Assembly (NCBI GenBank): GCA_006538405.1
Contig: BJKQ01000006.1
Coordinates: 767,001 to 831,000 of the forward strand
From: Hansfordia pulvinata
Lineage: Eukaryota > Ascomycota > Sordariomycetes > Xylariales
Direction: 5' to 3'
Length of the DNA: 64,000 bases
Shown: positions 47,781 to 57,877 of the stretch, in pieces
Numbering within the stretch: position 1 is the first letter of the stretch
How the letters are laid out: every line of letters starts with the position of its first letter
The notes under the pieces: generated by a model
What the model saw: only the letters and a program-made list of their open reading frames with translations
Told to the model about the DNA's origin: nothing
Database searches by the model: none
Made by a program: the position numbers and the translations under genes

Positions 47781-48459
47781 TGGTGATGGCGCGGTAGAAC
47801 CCGTTCTGCTCCCCTTCCTGCCCGATGACGGACCCCACGAGCCCGAGGAACTCGGCCCCGCCGTCCCCGGCCATCCCGAAGCTGGCCAGCGCCTCCTGCA
47901 GCGTGCCCAGGACGATGTCGGTGAAGGTCGCCGCGAACGCCACGGCGCCCTCAAAGTCGGCCGCGGGGAACACGTACTCGCAGGGCCTCACCTCGGCGCG
48001 CCCCGCCGCCCGGAGCACCCCGTTGGCCCCCAGAGCGTGCAGCTGCTCCTGCGCCCGCGCCGCGCGCAGCTCCGCCAGCACCAGTGCCGAGGCCGCGGGC
48101 GTCCCGACCTCGTAACCCGGGACCGCCGGCGACGACGTCACGTTGGCGATCAGGCTGCTGAAGTACGCCACCTCGAACAGCTCGTTGAAGGCGATCAGCG
48201 ACCACACCGCGGCCGAGACGTCGGCGATGCGCGAGGGCAGCGGCCCGTTGGGCAGGGTGCCCCGGGCCTCGGCCTCGATGGCCTTGAGCGCCGGCGAGCC
48301 CGCCGCGATGTCCGGGAAGCCGTCCTCCAGGGGGAACTTGAAGGGCTTTTGGCCGTGGTCCCCCGCTCCCCGCGGGGATACTGACGGCTTCGGGGCGGCG
48401 ACGGCAGGGGAGGCGGCGGCGGCGGCGAGGAGGCCGAGGGTTAGGGCCCCTGGACGCAT
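47100..48459 (-). CDS. Secreted ferritin-like protein of the Rds1 / late-sexual-development (LsdA) type
   Basis: Fungal proteins of this type carry a ferritin-like domain and are expressed in stress and sexual development; their biochemical role is unclear. Exons are 47372-48459 and 47100-47289 (donor GTATGT, acceptor CCAG), totalling exactly 426 codons. Residues 1-22 form a signal peptide (MRPGALTLGLLAAAAASPAV). The ferritin-like helical region spans about residues 55-220 (SLIAFNELFEVAYFSSLIAN, AAFAATFTDIVLGTLQEAL). A Gly10 run and a basic low-complexity stretch (about 228-260) interrupt the middle. The C-terminal part has Thr/Asn-rich segments and ends YGPGLIEVN. It is divergent from the carboxylesterase gene. 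Family assignment rests on overall pattern and is fairly sure; iron binding is not shown. Confidence 0.82.
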
Positions 48460-49687
48460 TGCGGATGAGTCCTGAGCGTAGACTGGTCGAGGAAGAATTA
48501 AGGAAGAATTAGATATAGGAAATGAAAAGGAACATAAATGGGGATCAAATTAAGTAGGGGAGAAAGACGAGGTGCAGATAGGTATTCAGATGCTGAGGCC
48601 AGGGTTCTCTAGCAGATCACCTCCACGAGTCTGTCAGTCGACAATGTCCAATGTCCCAAGAAATCCGATGGCAGCACCCTTCTTTCTATACAGGACATCA
48701 GCCCCGCTCCTCCTACCACCGCACTCCCAGACTGCCTGACTTCTTCTGCCCGGCCCGGAAGCGCGGCGACCCGTTCCGTTCCTTCAGAAGCCGTAACCGG
48801 CGAGGAGCGAGGCTGAGCCGTCGGCCACTGACAAATCTATCGCGTTGTCGCCGGATGGCCGGAGGCTGCCGGCTCTCGAACCGCCGCAGTGGGCAGGCAG
48901 ACCAAGTTAGCAGCGGCGCCAGCGAAGACAAGCTTCGGCCTATACGAGATGACCGTGATTCCAACTGTCGGGTGCTGTGTGTTAGTGCTTAGTCTCCGCT
49001 TAGCCTCACTCACCTCGACGCCATGCTAATTACCTGAATAGGAAGACCCGCCAGGTTGGTCTGAGGGACCGCCGTAACAAGCGGGAGCCCCTCCCCGCTT
49101 CGTGTCTTCCTGGTCTGGCTGGGTTTGGTTGGCCTGACTGACATCGCCGAAGTGGGTGGCCGGGGTTGATATCGCCGAGGCTGCTCAGCCCTGCCACTCA
49201 GCCAGTTCCTGACCTATTCCGCGGGCCCCCCCTTTTCCCCGCCGGATCGCCTTGCTAAGCCGAGCCACATAGCCTGACAAATAAATCGCGAAAGGCCTGC
49301 AATGATTGGCCCAGCACTATCCAGCTCTATCAAGAAAGCAGGAAACAACTGGGACCCGGGACACCAGACGCTTAGCCTCCCGGTATGATCCAACTCAGGC
49401 CGGCGGCACTCCTCATGCCGGCGGAGTTCCGCCAGACAGTAGACAGACATACAAACAGACAGAGTAAACAGGCAGACAGACAGATAGCCCGAAACCGACA
49501 CACACCGTGATAAACCCGCGACAGTGGAGGCCGGACGCAGACACAGACAGTCGCAATGGTATAAGACCGACCCCGTCGCCGCGGACCCCCGAGACATGAC
49601 TCCCACAACACACAGCACACGCGCATCCCGGACGCACAAGACTCAAGCATCCCCGCCTCCCACTCCCCTTTCTCACCCCGCCACAAC
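48460..49687. promoter_or_regulatory. Divergent promoter region of the ferritin-like and carboxylesterase genes
   Basis: 1.2 kb without a recognisable gene. It contains a CAGACAGACA-type stretch at about 49437-49485. Both flanking genes encode predicted secreted proteins, so co-regulation is possible but not shown. Confidence 0.5.
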
Positions 49688-51549
49688 ATGAGGGCCGCCC
49701 TCAGCGCCCCGTCCGCCGTCTCGGCCCTGCTGGCCTGCGCCGGCCTGGCCGCGGCCATGCCTCCCTGGCAACAGCCTCGCTGGGCCCACCCCGAAGCCGC
49801 CACCACTCAACCCGGCCCCGGCCCCGACGACGACGACGACGGCTGCACCGTCCAGACCCGCTCCGGCCAGGTGACCGGCTTCGTCGACCCGGCCTTCCCG
49901 GGCGTCCGCCAGTTCCTCGGCATCCCCTACGCCAAGCCCCCGACGGGCCCCCTGCGCTTCGAGCCCCCGGAGCCCGTGGACGCCGCCGCCTCCAGCAGCA
50001 GCAGCAGCAGCAGCAGCAGGAGGAGGATCCAGGCCACCGCCCTCCCGAAAGCCTGCCCGCAGATCCCCTTCGACGCCGGCGGGCCCAGCATCTTCCCTGC
50101 GGGGTTCTTCAACCACGCGCCCTGGGACGAGGATTGCCTGACCCTGAGCATCTGGACGCCCACCACCACCACCACCACCACCAAGAACAACGACGACGAC
50201 GAGAAGAAGAAGAAGAAGAAGAAACAAGACGAAGACGAGGAGGAGAGGGAGAAGAAGAACCTCCTCCTCCCCGTGCTCATCTGGGTCCACGGCCTGGGCC
50301 TTCAGCAAGGCTCCTCCAGCGTCCCCTACCAGCAGCCCCCGGCCTGGGTCCAGCGCACCGGCTCCCACGTCGTCGTCGCCCTGCAGTACCGTCTCAACGT
50401 CTTCGGCTTCCCCAACGCCCGCGGGCTGGCCCGCACCAACCTGGGCCTGCTCGACCAGCGCCTGGCCGTCGAGTGGGCCCGGGACAACGTGGCCCGCTTC
50501 GGCGGCGACCCGGCGCGCATGGTCCTCTGGGGCCAGTCCTCGGGCGCGGGGGCCGTCGACGCCCTCAACTTCGCGTACCCGGCCGACCCGATCGTGAGCG
50601 GCTTCATCTCCGACTCGGGCAGCGCCCTGTTTTCCCCCGGCACGGGCCTGACCACCTCCGACCCGGGCCACACCAACTTCACCGCCGTCGCCAGGGGGCT
50701 GGGTTGTCCTACTGCTGCAGACACTGACGACGACGGCGGCGCCGCGGAGGAGGAGGCGGCCTGCATGCGCGCCAAGCCGGCCGCGGACATTATCGCCTTC
50801 CTCGCCTCGCAGCAGGCCGCCAACAAGACCGCCGGCGGCCATGGCCCTCTCAACTTCGTCGCCACCCCGGACGGCGTCGTCGCCTTCGCCAACTACACGG
50901 ACCGCTACGCCCGCGGCCTCCTGTCCGACCGCCCGGCCGTCTTCGGCACCAACGCCAACGAGGGCGTCGCCCAGGTGTCCCTTCCCCCGGGGCGGACCCG
51001 GCCACCACGGGGCCCGACCAGGCGCTGGCCGACGCCGCGACGCTGGGCGTCTTCCAGTGCCCCGCCCTGGCGTCGGCCCAGGGGCGGCTGCGAGCGGAAG
51101 CGGCGGCCCAGGCCCACGGGGAGGAGAAGAAGAAGGGGGGGAGGAGGAGGAAGACGTTCCTGTACCGCTACGCGGGCAACTTCACCGACCTCAGCCCGCG
51201 CTTCTGGGAGGGCGCGTACCACATGAGCGAGCTGCCGCAGATCTTCGGCACCACCAACACCAGCACCACCCGGGACATGTCCACCTCTGGTGGTGGGCAC
51301 GAAGGCGAGTACGAGGCGCGCGTCAGCGAGGCCATGCAGGACCTCTGGCTGGGCTTCGCCCGCGACCCGGCCCGCGCCGAGGCCGCCGGCTGGGCCGAGT
51401 TCGGCGCCTCCGGCGACCTGCTCGTGCTCGGCGAGCCCGGGAGCGAGCCAGTGCAGAGGGCGCCTGTGGGGCGGTTCGATGGCGGGTGCGCGAAGCTGGC
51501 GATGGGGATGGGCATGGGGATGGGCATGGGATGGGCATGGGGACGATGA
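49688..51549 (+). CDS. Secreted type-B carboxylesterase (alpha/beta hydrolase), one frame break, unusual oxyanion motif
   Basis: Predicted extracellular esterase; substrate unknown. It has a signal peptide at residues 1-23 (ending LAAAM), then the type-B pattern: TRSGQVTGFVD, FLGIPYAKPPTGPLRFEPP, DEDCLTLSIWTP, LPVLIWVHG, NVFGFPNA, NLGLLDQRLAVEWARDNVARF. The nucleophile motif is GQSSGAGA (Ser284), the likely acid is the Glu in NANEG, and the likely His is in AYHMSELPQIFG. A Ser9 run (102-110) and a Thr/Asp/Lys/Glu-rich insertion (159-190) interrupt surface loops. The usual HGGG oxyanion-hole motif reads HGLG. The frame shifts at 50984-50992 (C5 then G4); one extra G restores GADPATTGPDQALADAATLG and makes exactly 621 codons. 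No intron was needed. Confidence 0.85.
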
Positions 51550-52076
51550 TGGGTTCGTAAAGGGGGTGGTTTAGCTTGCGCGGGTACCTAAGAATTGTGG
51601 TCGTTTCATTCTGGTGTGTCGTGATCTGAGATGGTGGCTGTGGAAATGATGGCTTTTTCTTTTTTCCGAGTGTTTCTTGCTTCTCGCATTTCGAGACGCG
51701 TATATATTGTGGCGGTAGAATAGATGTTGAGTATTGTCCTATGAACGAGGATAAGCAGCAATGGTCTGCTCTTCATCATTTGTTACCCTCAATTCGCTTT
51801 GTTACTGATGGCCGAGTATACGTATGAACAGCGGCTCGTTGAAGACTGCTCTGTGAAGATATGGATGAAAGCTAACCCAACTTTCCTTCATGTTAGCAGA
51901 CAGTCATTGGCCCCGTACAGATTCACACGACTTCTCATCACGGATCTTCGTCGCCGCATCTCACAAAATCCGGGTATGACTGAAATTCGGCAAAGAAAGG
52001 AGATATGTAGTCGGCAAAAAAGGAGGCACGTAGCATGCTGGCATGATGAGTAGAGAGTAAAGACACGCGCGCCGGA
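51550..52076. other. Intergenic between convergent carboxylesterase and irc3
   Basis: Contains the 3' UTRs of the two converging genes. No gene seen. Confidence 0.6.
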
Positions 52077-54194
52077 TCACGCCGCCATAGGCCCGACAGA
52101 GACCTGCTCCCGCTGCCGCAGCGCCGCCTGCTTCTGCTCCTGCGCGGCCGTCTTCCTCTCGGCGCGCCGCCGCACCGCGTGGATCGAGGCGAACCGCCCC
52201 CGCGCCCCGTGCCGCAGCTTAGTGATCATGTCGGTGGCCTTGCCCTTGGTCACGTCCCCGGGCTTCAGCTGCTCGTGCGGGCCCCGGTACTGGTTGAGCA
52301 TCTTGAGCTGGCCCTCCGTCGGCGGGCCCCGCCTCCACGCCTGGTGGCGCTGGATGAACCGGTGCGGGAACACCTCGGCCGCGTAGCTGTCGCTGCCGTG
52401 CACCGCGTCCGCGAACGTCGCCGCCCGCAGCAGCTCCCGCGGCGCCGCGAACGGCGACTTGGACACCCCCGGCGGCAGCGCCCGCACCTCCCACACCACG
52501 TACCGCGGCCAGTCCTCCTGCTCCGCCGGCCCCGTCAGCAGGGACTCGTCCTCGAGCCGCAGGAACGTGCCCGACGGGCCCGACAGGATGAACTTGCCCG
52601 GGCCCGCCTGCACCCACGCGTTCTGGCTGATCGCCCGGATGTGCCTCTCGCCCGACGTGTCCGCAATCAGGTCGAAGACCGAGTCGTACTCGGTGAAGGA
52701 CACGGTGCCAGACAGGGCGGCGCCGCCTGAACCGCTGCCGCCGCCGCCGCCGCCCCCACCGCCGCCGCCGCTCAGCTTCTGCTTGGGCGACGCCGCGGCC
52801 TGCTCCTGCTCGCGCAGCTTCTCCGCCTCCCTTCGGTCCTTGAGGTCGCGCATCTCGTCCGCCGACACCTCCTTGACGACCTCGGATGGGTCCAGGCCGA
52901 ACAGGGTCGGCGTGGTGACGATGCCCGTCTCCAGGCTCGACACCATGTCGATGATGTGGCAGTTGGTCTTGCCCGGGTGCAGCCGCATGCCCCGCCCGAT
53001 CATCTGCACCAGCAGGTTGCGCGAGCGGGTCGGGCGGGCCAGGACGACGCAGTCGATGTTGGGGATGTCGGTGCCCTCGGTGAAGACGCCGCAGTTGACC
53101 AGCACGGGGAACTCCTTGTTGCGGAAGGCGTGCAGGCGCTCGCCGCGCTCCACCTTGGGCGTGTCGCCCGTGACGAAGCGCGCGTCCACGCCGTGCTGCC
53201 GGAACGTCTGGACCAGGCCGGCAATGTGGCTCAGGTCGACGCAGAAGACGAGCGTCGACTCGCGCCCGGCCGCCTTGGCCAGCCAGCTGCGCACCGTGAT
53301 CTCGTTGACCTGCTCCGTGTTGACGACCCTCGACAGCTCGCCCGCCTGGAAGTCGCCGTTGGCGCCGTTGCGAACGCCGGCCAGGTCCGCCGAGGACTCG
53401 ACCGTGGTGAAGATGACGTCCGACAGCCACTTGTCGCCAATCATGTCGACGTAGTCCTTGTGGTAGACAATCTCGTCGATGGCGGCCCCGAGGCGCAGCC
53501 CGTCGAAGCGCGACAGGGTGGCCGACACGCCGACCAGGCTGGGCGAGCCGGGCCGCTTCTCGTCGAGGCCAAAGTGCTTGAGGGTGCGCAGGTAGCCCGG
53601 GGCGACAATGTGGTGGGCCTCGTCGACCAGGACCAGCTTGAAGCGGGCGGGGTCGAACTTGGCCATGCGGTCGCCGGCGGTGATGCTCTGGACGCTGGCG
53701 ATGGTGATGTCGGCGGCGCCCGAGGCGTGCAGGTTGCCCATCTCGATGTCAACCGTCTTGTCCGGGTACGCGCTGGAGCAGTGGCGGGCGGCCTGCTCGA
53801 CGAGCTCGCGGCGGTGGGCGAGGATCAGCGTCTGGGTGGCGCGCGGGGTTCGGGGCTCGACGCGGTCGATGAGCCGGGTGAAGATGACCGTCTTGCCGGC
53901 GCCCGTGGCCAGCGAGATGCCCAGGCGCTTGTGGCCGGCCTGGAGCGCGGCGAGAACGGCGGCGATGCATTCCTTCTGGTAGTCGCGCAGCTGAATCGGC
54001 GGCGGTGCGCGCGGTGCGGCGTCGGTGGCGGTCGGAGTGGCCGAGGTAGCAGTCGAGGCAGCGCGGAGGGCAGCTGTGATTGGGGTTCTGAGGGCAGCGG
54101 TGGTTGGCGCCCAGCTTGGGGCAGTGGCCCTATCGAGAGGCCGCAGGTGCCGTAGCCTCGCAGCCGGAAGCCATCGCGAGTAGAGACGTATCAT
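52077..54194 (-). CDS. irc3: Mitochondrial superfamily-2 DNA helicase, IRC3 type
   Basis: Irc3 is a DEAD/H-box-like double-strand DNA translocase needed for mitochondrial DNA maintenance in yeast. The intronless frame encodes 705 residues. The N-terminus ([20 protein letters not shown]) is Arg-rich without acids, a mitochondrial targeting sequence. Helicase motifs follow in order: Q-like RDYQKECI (70-77), Walker A ATGAGKT (96-102), Ia LAHRREL, Walker B DEAH (191-194), SAT (224-226), then in the second RecA domain [32 protein letters not shown] and [13 protein letters not shown]. The C-terminal extension of about 260 residues contains a Gly12 run and a Lys/Arg/Gln-rich tail. Start choice is the ATG at 54192-54194, which gives the presequence. 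Divergent from the Rrn5-like gene. Confidence 0.9.
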   Translation of the reverse strand: MIRLYSRWLPAARLRHLRPLDRATAPSWAPTTAALRTPITAALRAASTATSATPTATDAAPRAPPPIQLRDYQKECIAAVLAALQAGHKRLGISLATGAGKTVIFTRLIDRVEPRTPRATQTLILAHRRELVEQAARHCSSAYPDKTVDIEMGNLHASGAADITIASVQSITAGDRMAKFDPARFKLVLVDEAHHIVAPGYLRTLKHFGLDEKRPGSPSLVGVSATLSRFDGLRLGAAIDEIVYHKDYVDMIGDKWLSDVIFTTVESSADLAGVRNGANGDFQAGELSRVVNTEQVNEITVRSWLAKAAGRESTLVFCVDLSHIAGLVQTFRQHGVDARFVTGDTPKVERGERLHAFRNKEFPVLVNCGVFTEGTDIPNIDCVVLARPTRSRNLLVQMIGRGMRLHPGKTNCHIIDMVSSLETGIVTTPTLFGLDPSEVVKEVSADEMRDLKDRREAEKLREQEQAAASPKQKLSGGGGGGGGGGGSGSGGAALSGTVSFTEYDSVFDLIADTSGERHIRAISQNAWVQAGPGKFILSGPSGTFLRLEDESLLTGPAEQEDWPRYVVWEVRALPPGVSKSPFAAPRELLRAATFADAVHGSDSYAAEVFPHRFIQRHQAWRRGPPTEGQLKMLNQYRGPHEQLKPGDVTKGKATDMITKLRHGARGRFASIHAVRRRAERKTAAQEQKQAALRQREQVSVGPMAA

Positions 54195-54768
54195 GGTACA
54201 TCTCGTGGGAGAAGAGCATTGCCGTGGCGTTGGACGTCGGACGTTGGGATTGGGACAAAGAGGCTCCCCAAAAGAAAAGAAGCAATACGGCCGGCGAGGA
54301 CGCGAATTGGTGGAACAAACGCGGCGTCATTGTCTGTATCGATAGGTGGGCGCGCTAATCTATGTCGGGGCTAGCCCATACCGTTCTTCTTTTAACAGTC
54401 CCGCGACGGTAATTCATCACCTCCCAAATTCGACGGGAAGGCGAGAACGTGAGGTAGGTTAGGTTAGGTACTCTGGTACTGGACGGGTACATCCACGATG
54501 GTCGTTTTGCTTCAGCCTCGCAACCTGCACCTCTCCCACCACTACTTGCCACCTTTCAGGTGAAGCAGAGAAACACTTTGGTCCTGGAACGCGGCAATCT
54601 GGGAGGGAAATCTTCTACAGGCGCAGAATCATCTCTGCTTCGCCTGTTGTGCTTCATGAGACCCCACACTATTCAGCCATACTCGTACATCCCCTCGGAC
54701 GAATATCAACCGCGCAGCCCAGATGGCAAGCCAAACCGCCGGATCCTGATCATGCTGCTGCACAAGCC
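54195..54768. promoter_or_regulatory. Divergent promoter region of irc3 and the Rrn5-like gene
   Basis: 574 bases without a gene, including a GTAGGTTAGGTTAGGTA stretch at about 54452-54470 and one ACTCGTA at 54681. The downstream frame is open before the ATG at 54769 but lacks an earlier ATG. Confidence 0.5.
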
Positions 54769-56723
54769 ATGGATGACGACGACACGGACTGGGTACCACC
54801 CGACGCATCTGACGCCGACTCTCACCCAGAGCAAGAGTCTCCCACTGGGTCCCCGGGCGGCCAGCAGCAATCCACCCATGCACACCCGGGCTTCGAGACA
54901 ACCCTGCCCATACGCCCCAACAGCTCCGGCTCCGGCAACTCGCAGCCGCATGCCCGTCTTTCTGCCGGGCTGACGGCCCACGCCGTGTCCCGCAAGAGGC
55001 GCCGCAGCTCCCAGAGCGACGCTGCCGCCCGCCTCGGCGCCGCCGCCCCCTTCAAGCGCCAGAAGGCCATCATCAACTTCAGCTACCTGGGCCTCTACAA
55101 TGACGAGGTCCGCGACGTCGCCTCGGGCCCCGGCGGCGGACTGCCCGTGTCTTCTGGGCTCATCGGCGGCCAGATCGGCTCCGTCGTCTGGACTCGCCTC
55201 GAGAAGGAGTTGTTCTTCGCCGCCGCCGACCGTCTCGGCCGGGGCGACGCCGCCGGGATTGCGGCCCACATCGGCTCCAAGAGCGAGCTCGAGGTCCGCC
55301 AGTACATCGACACGGTCGAGTCCGCCGACCGCGACAGGCGCCAGGATGCCGGCAAGAGGCAGGGCGTCCTGCAGCCCGTCGACTACCCGGCGGCGGTCGA
55401 GGTCAGCCCGGATCTCTGCCACGCCATGGAGATGGCGGGCGACGCCATCGCCCTGCGCGAGCAGATGTACGAGGAGTCGCGCGAGCAGAAGCGGTGGGAC
55501 AGCTGCTGGCTCGTCACGTCCGAGCTGGCCGAGGTCCTCGAGCACCAGGTCGCCACCGGCCAGGGCGCCTCGCTCGAGTGCGCCGCGCTCCTGCGCCCCC
55601 GCAGCTGGCTCCGCCTCAGCAGCCGCGTCTTCATGAACTCGGCCGTCGACGACCTCAACTGGTCCAGCTTCTCCGACCAGCTGCCCTCGGTCCGCGCCAC
55701 CGCGCTGCACGACTTCCAAGAGCTGGCCCGCGCCATCACCCGCAAGCTCGTCTTGGCCACCCTGTTCGTCGCCCAGTCGCGCATCGCCTCCAAGCGCGCC
55801 CAGGACGCCCGCCGCACCCGCCCCTTTGTGCGCCGCCGCGATGTGCGCGCCGCCCTCGCGTCGCTGGGCATGCGCGAGGACAGCTCCGCCTTCTGGGCCG
55901 GGGCCGCCCGCCGGCTGAAGCTCGACGTCGTCCAGGACGGGTCCGTATACGAGCCCAGGGAGCGCCGGGGCTCGCGGGGGAGGAGCCCGGCTTCGAGACG
56001 GCCAACGAAACCGCCAACGAGACCGGGGACGACCGCAGCCGGTACGCCAGCGATAGCGACGGCGAGGAAGAGGGCATCATGACCTTTGAAGAGGTCGAAG
56101 CCGCCCTGACCGGGCGGCAGCCGGGCGCATCAGATCGCCCCGCCAGCCCACACTCTTCAAGCAGCGGCGACGAGCCGTCTCCTGAGCCTGCGTCGCGCAC
56201 GAACGCAGACGCAGCAGCGACTGAGCTCGACTCCGACTCCGACTCCGACTCCGACTCCAACTTTGACGACTCTGACGACCACGATGACAGCGGCAACAAC
56301 CCACCTCCCATGCGCTCGTCCCCCTCCCCCTCTCCCTCCTCCGACGAGGCAGACCAAGCCGTCGACCCAGAAGAGGTGGAGCGCGACCTGCGCGAGGCCG
56401 CCGAGAGCGGCGTCGCGCTCGACCCTTCCCTCCTCCTCCCTCCTCTGCTCCCCCTCCCGCCGGCCGCTCCAGGGCAGACGAACCCCGGAGCAGCCGCGCC
56501 ATCACTGCTGACGACCCGCCGCCAGCGCGACGCCGCCCGCGCCCGCCTGCGCGCAGAGTACGCCGCCGAGGCCCGCGCCGACCTGCTCGACGCCGAGGCC
56601 GCGCGCCGGGAGGACGCCCGCCTGCGCGCCGACATCTTCGGCGGGGCCCCCGCCGCCGCCACCGCCGCCGCGGCTCTTCCGTCTGGCGGCGAGGGCGGCG
56701 GGATGGACTCCGAGAGCGGATGA
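54769..56723 (+). CDS. RRN5-like RNA polymerase I upstream-activating-factor subunit, one frame break
   Basis: Rrn5 is a SANT-containing subunit of UAF, which binds the rDNA promoter for Pol I. The first in-frame ATG (54769) gives MDDDDTDWVPPD. After a disordered acidic/Ser/Pro-rich N-terminus and a basic patch (SRKRRRSSQSD), the SANT-like region reads WTRLEKELFFAAADRLGRGD, AAHIGSKSELEVRQYIDTV (about residues 140-190). The helical middle continues to a histone-fold-like or helical segment around residues 290-400. At 55976-55980 (G5) the frame must shift by one base to continue EEPGFETANETANETGDD; the tail is then acidic and Ser/Asp-rich and ends GMDSESG. With one base added the CDS is exactly 652 codons. 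Rrn5 identity is by motif recall; another SANT protein is possible. Confidence 0.7.
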
Positions 56724-57877
56724 GACGGGAAGGAGGATCCGAGGAAATGGAGGAGGGAGGGAGAGAAGGCGGGCAGGTCAAAAAGGGTTCGCGACAAAGG
56801 GCAATGCCCGAGACTGCGATCTGGACGACACTGTCAATGTCACACTGGCTACCTGTCAAGTATTTTACTCTTTCAACGATGCCACCTCCATCGTGCTGTA
56901 ATAGCGAGGCTCTTTCCCGCGCCCCGTGTCCGAGAACCTCGAGCTTGGGTAGTTCACAAGCACCCCGCCCTCCACTTGTTCTGGGATATGAACCATGCCA
57001 CTTCAACCCAGTGATGAGTCAACCGCAAGCATAGTCGTTATTCATTCCGCCGATGCGAAATACATATTAGAAAACTTTAGTTCCCTGCAGCTGGCCCCTT
57101 GGACTTGATTCGTGACATTGCCCCGAACCATTACACAATGCGAGTCGGAAATTGAACATTGATCTTGATTGAATAGTATGGAAAAGAACCCCGGATTCGC
57201 CGCAGACCAAACGCAAATAGAAAAATACCCTGACAAGTCGAGACAGTGACAAGACACTTGCTCGCCCCATATCTTGCTCACTCCTTTTCAGCTCCGCATC
57301 AACACGTGCCGCGCCTTTGCCAGAAGAAAAAAAGAAGAAGGGGAGAAGCAGACCGCGAAATCCGTTCTCATCCCATTCATCCCCTCAAAGCCATCCGTGA
57401 CGACGAGTCCCTTCCTCCCTGGACGCCATTATCTGCATGCATTCTCAGGGCCCGCACACGCCCGGTCACCGCCCCTTGCTCTTCGCAGAGTAAAAGATGC
57501 TATCATGACAGAAAAAATAAGACAACAGCACACTGATACAATTGGCGCGTTCCCTCCCCTTTCCAAGGGTTGCAAGACGCTCATCGCTCCAACGCCCTCC
57601 ATGCCCGAACAGGGAAGGGAGCAGCGACAAACAGTGGTCGAGTCGAGAACGCTTATTCACGCGCTTTGGCTGGTGTTGACTGCTTCGAATATGACCTGTT
57701 CTGCCTTGGTCGGGTCGGGTGTAGGGGCACGGGACACCCCAAAGGATCTACCTCTTGTGGACTCAAGAGTTCCTGTCCCGGTACACTCATTAGCTCATCG
57801 ATGATGCAATCGAAGCCCGAAATCTGTTTATGAACCTCAACATCGTCGATATGCTCATCCCAAAGCTTCCTGGCTTC
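56724..57877. other. Intergenic between convergent Rrn5-like and RSC8/SWI3-like genes
   Basis: 1.15 kb of more balanced base composition holding both 3' UTRs. A frame at 57274-57804 (plus) has no recognisable domain and is not accepted as a gene. Confidence 0.6.

Noticed and set aside
52956..54155. 399-codon plus-strand frame opposite irc3
   Set aside because: Antisense shadow; the minus strand carries all helicase motifs in order.
57274..57804. 176-codon plus-strand frame in the convergent intergenic
   Set aside because: No recognisable domain, and it overlaps the expected 3' UTR of rsc8.
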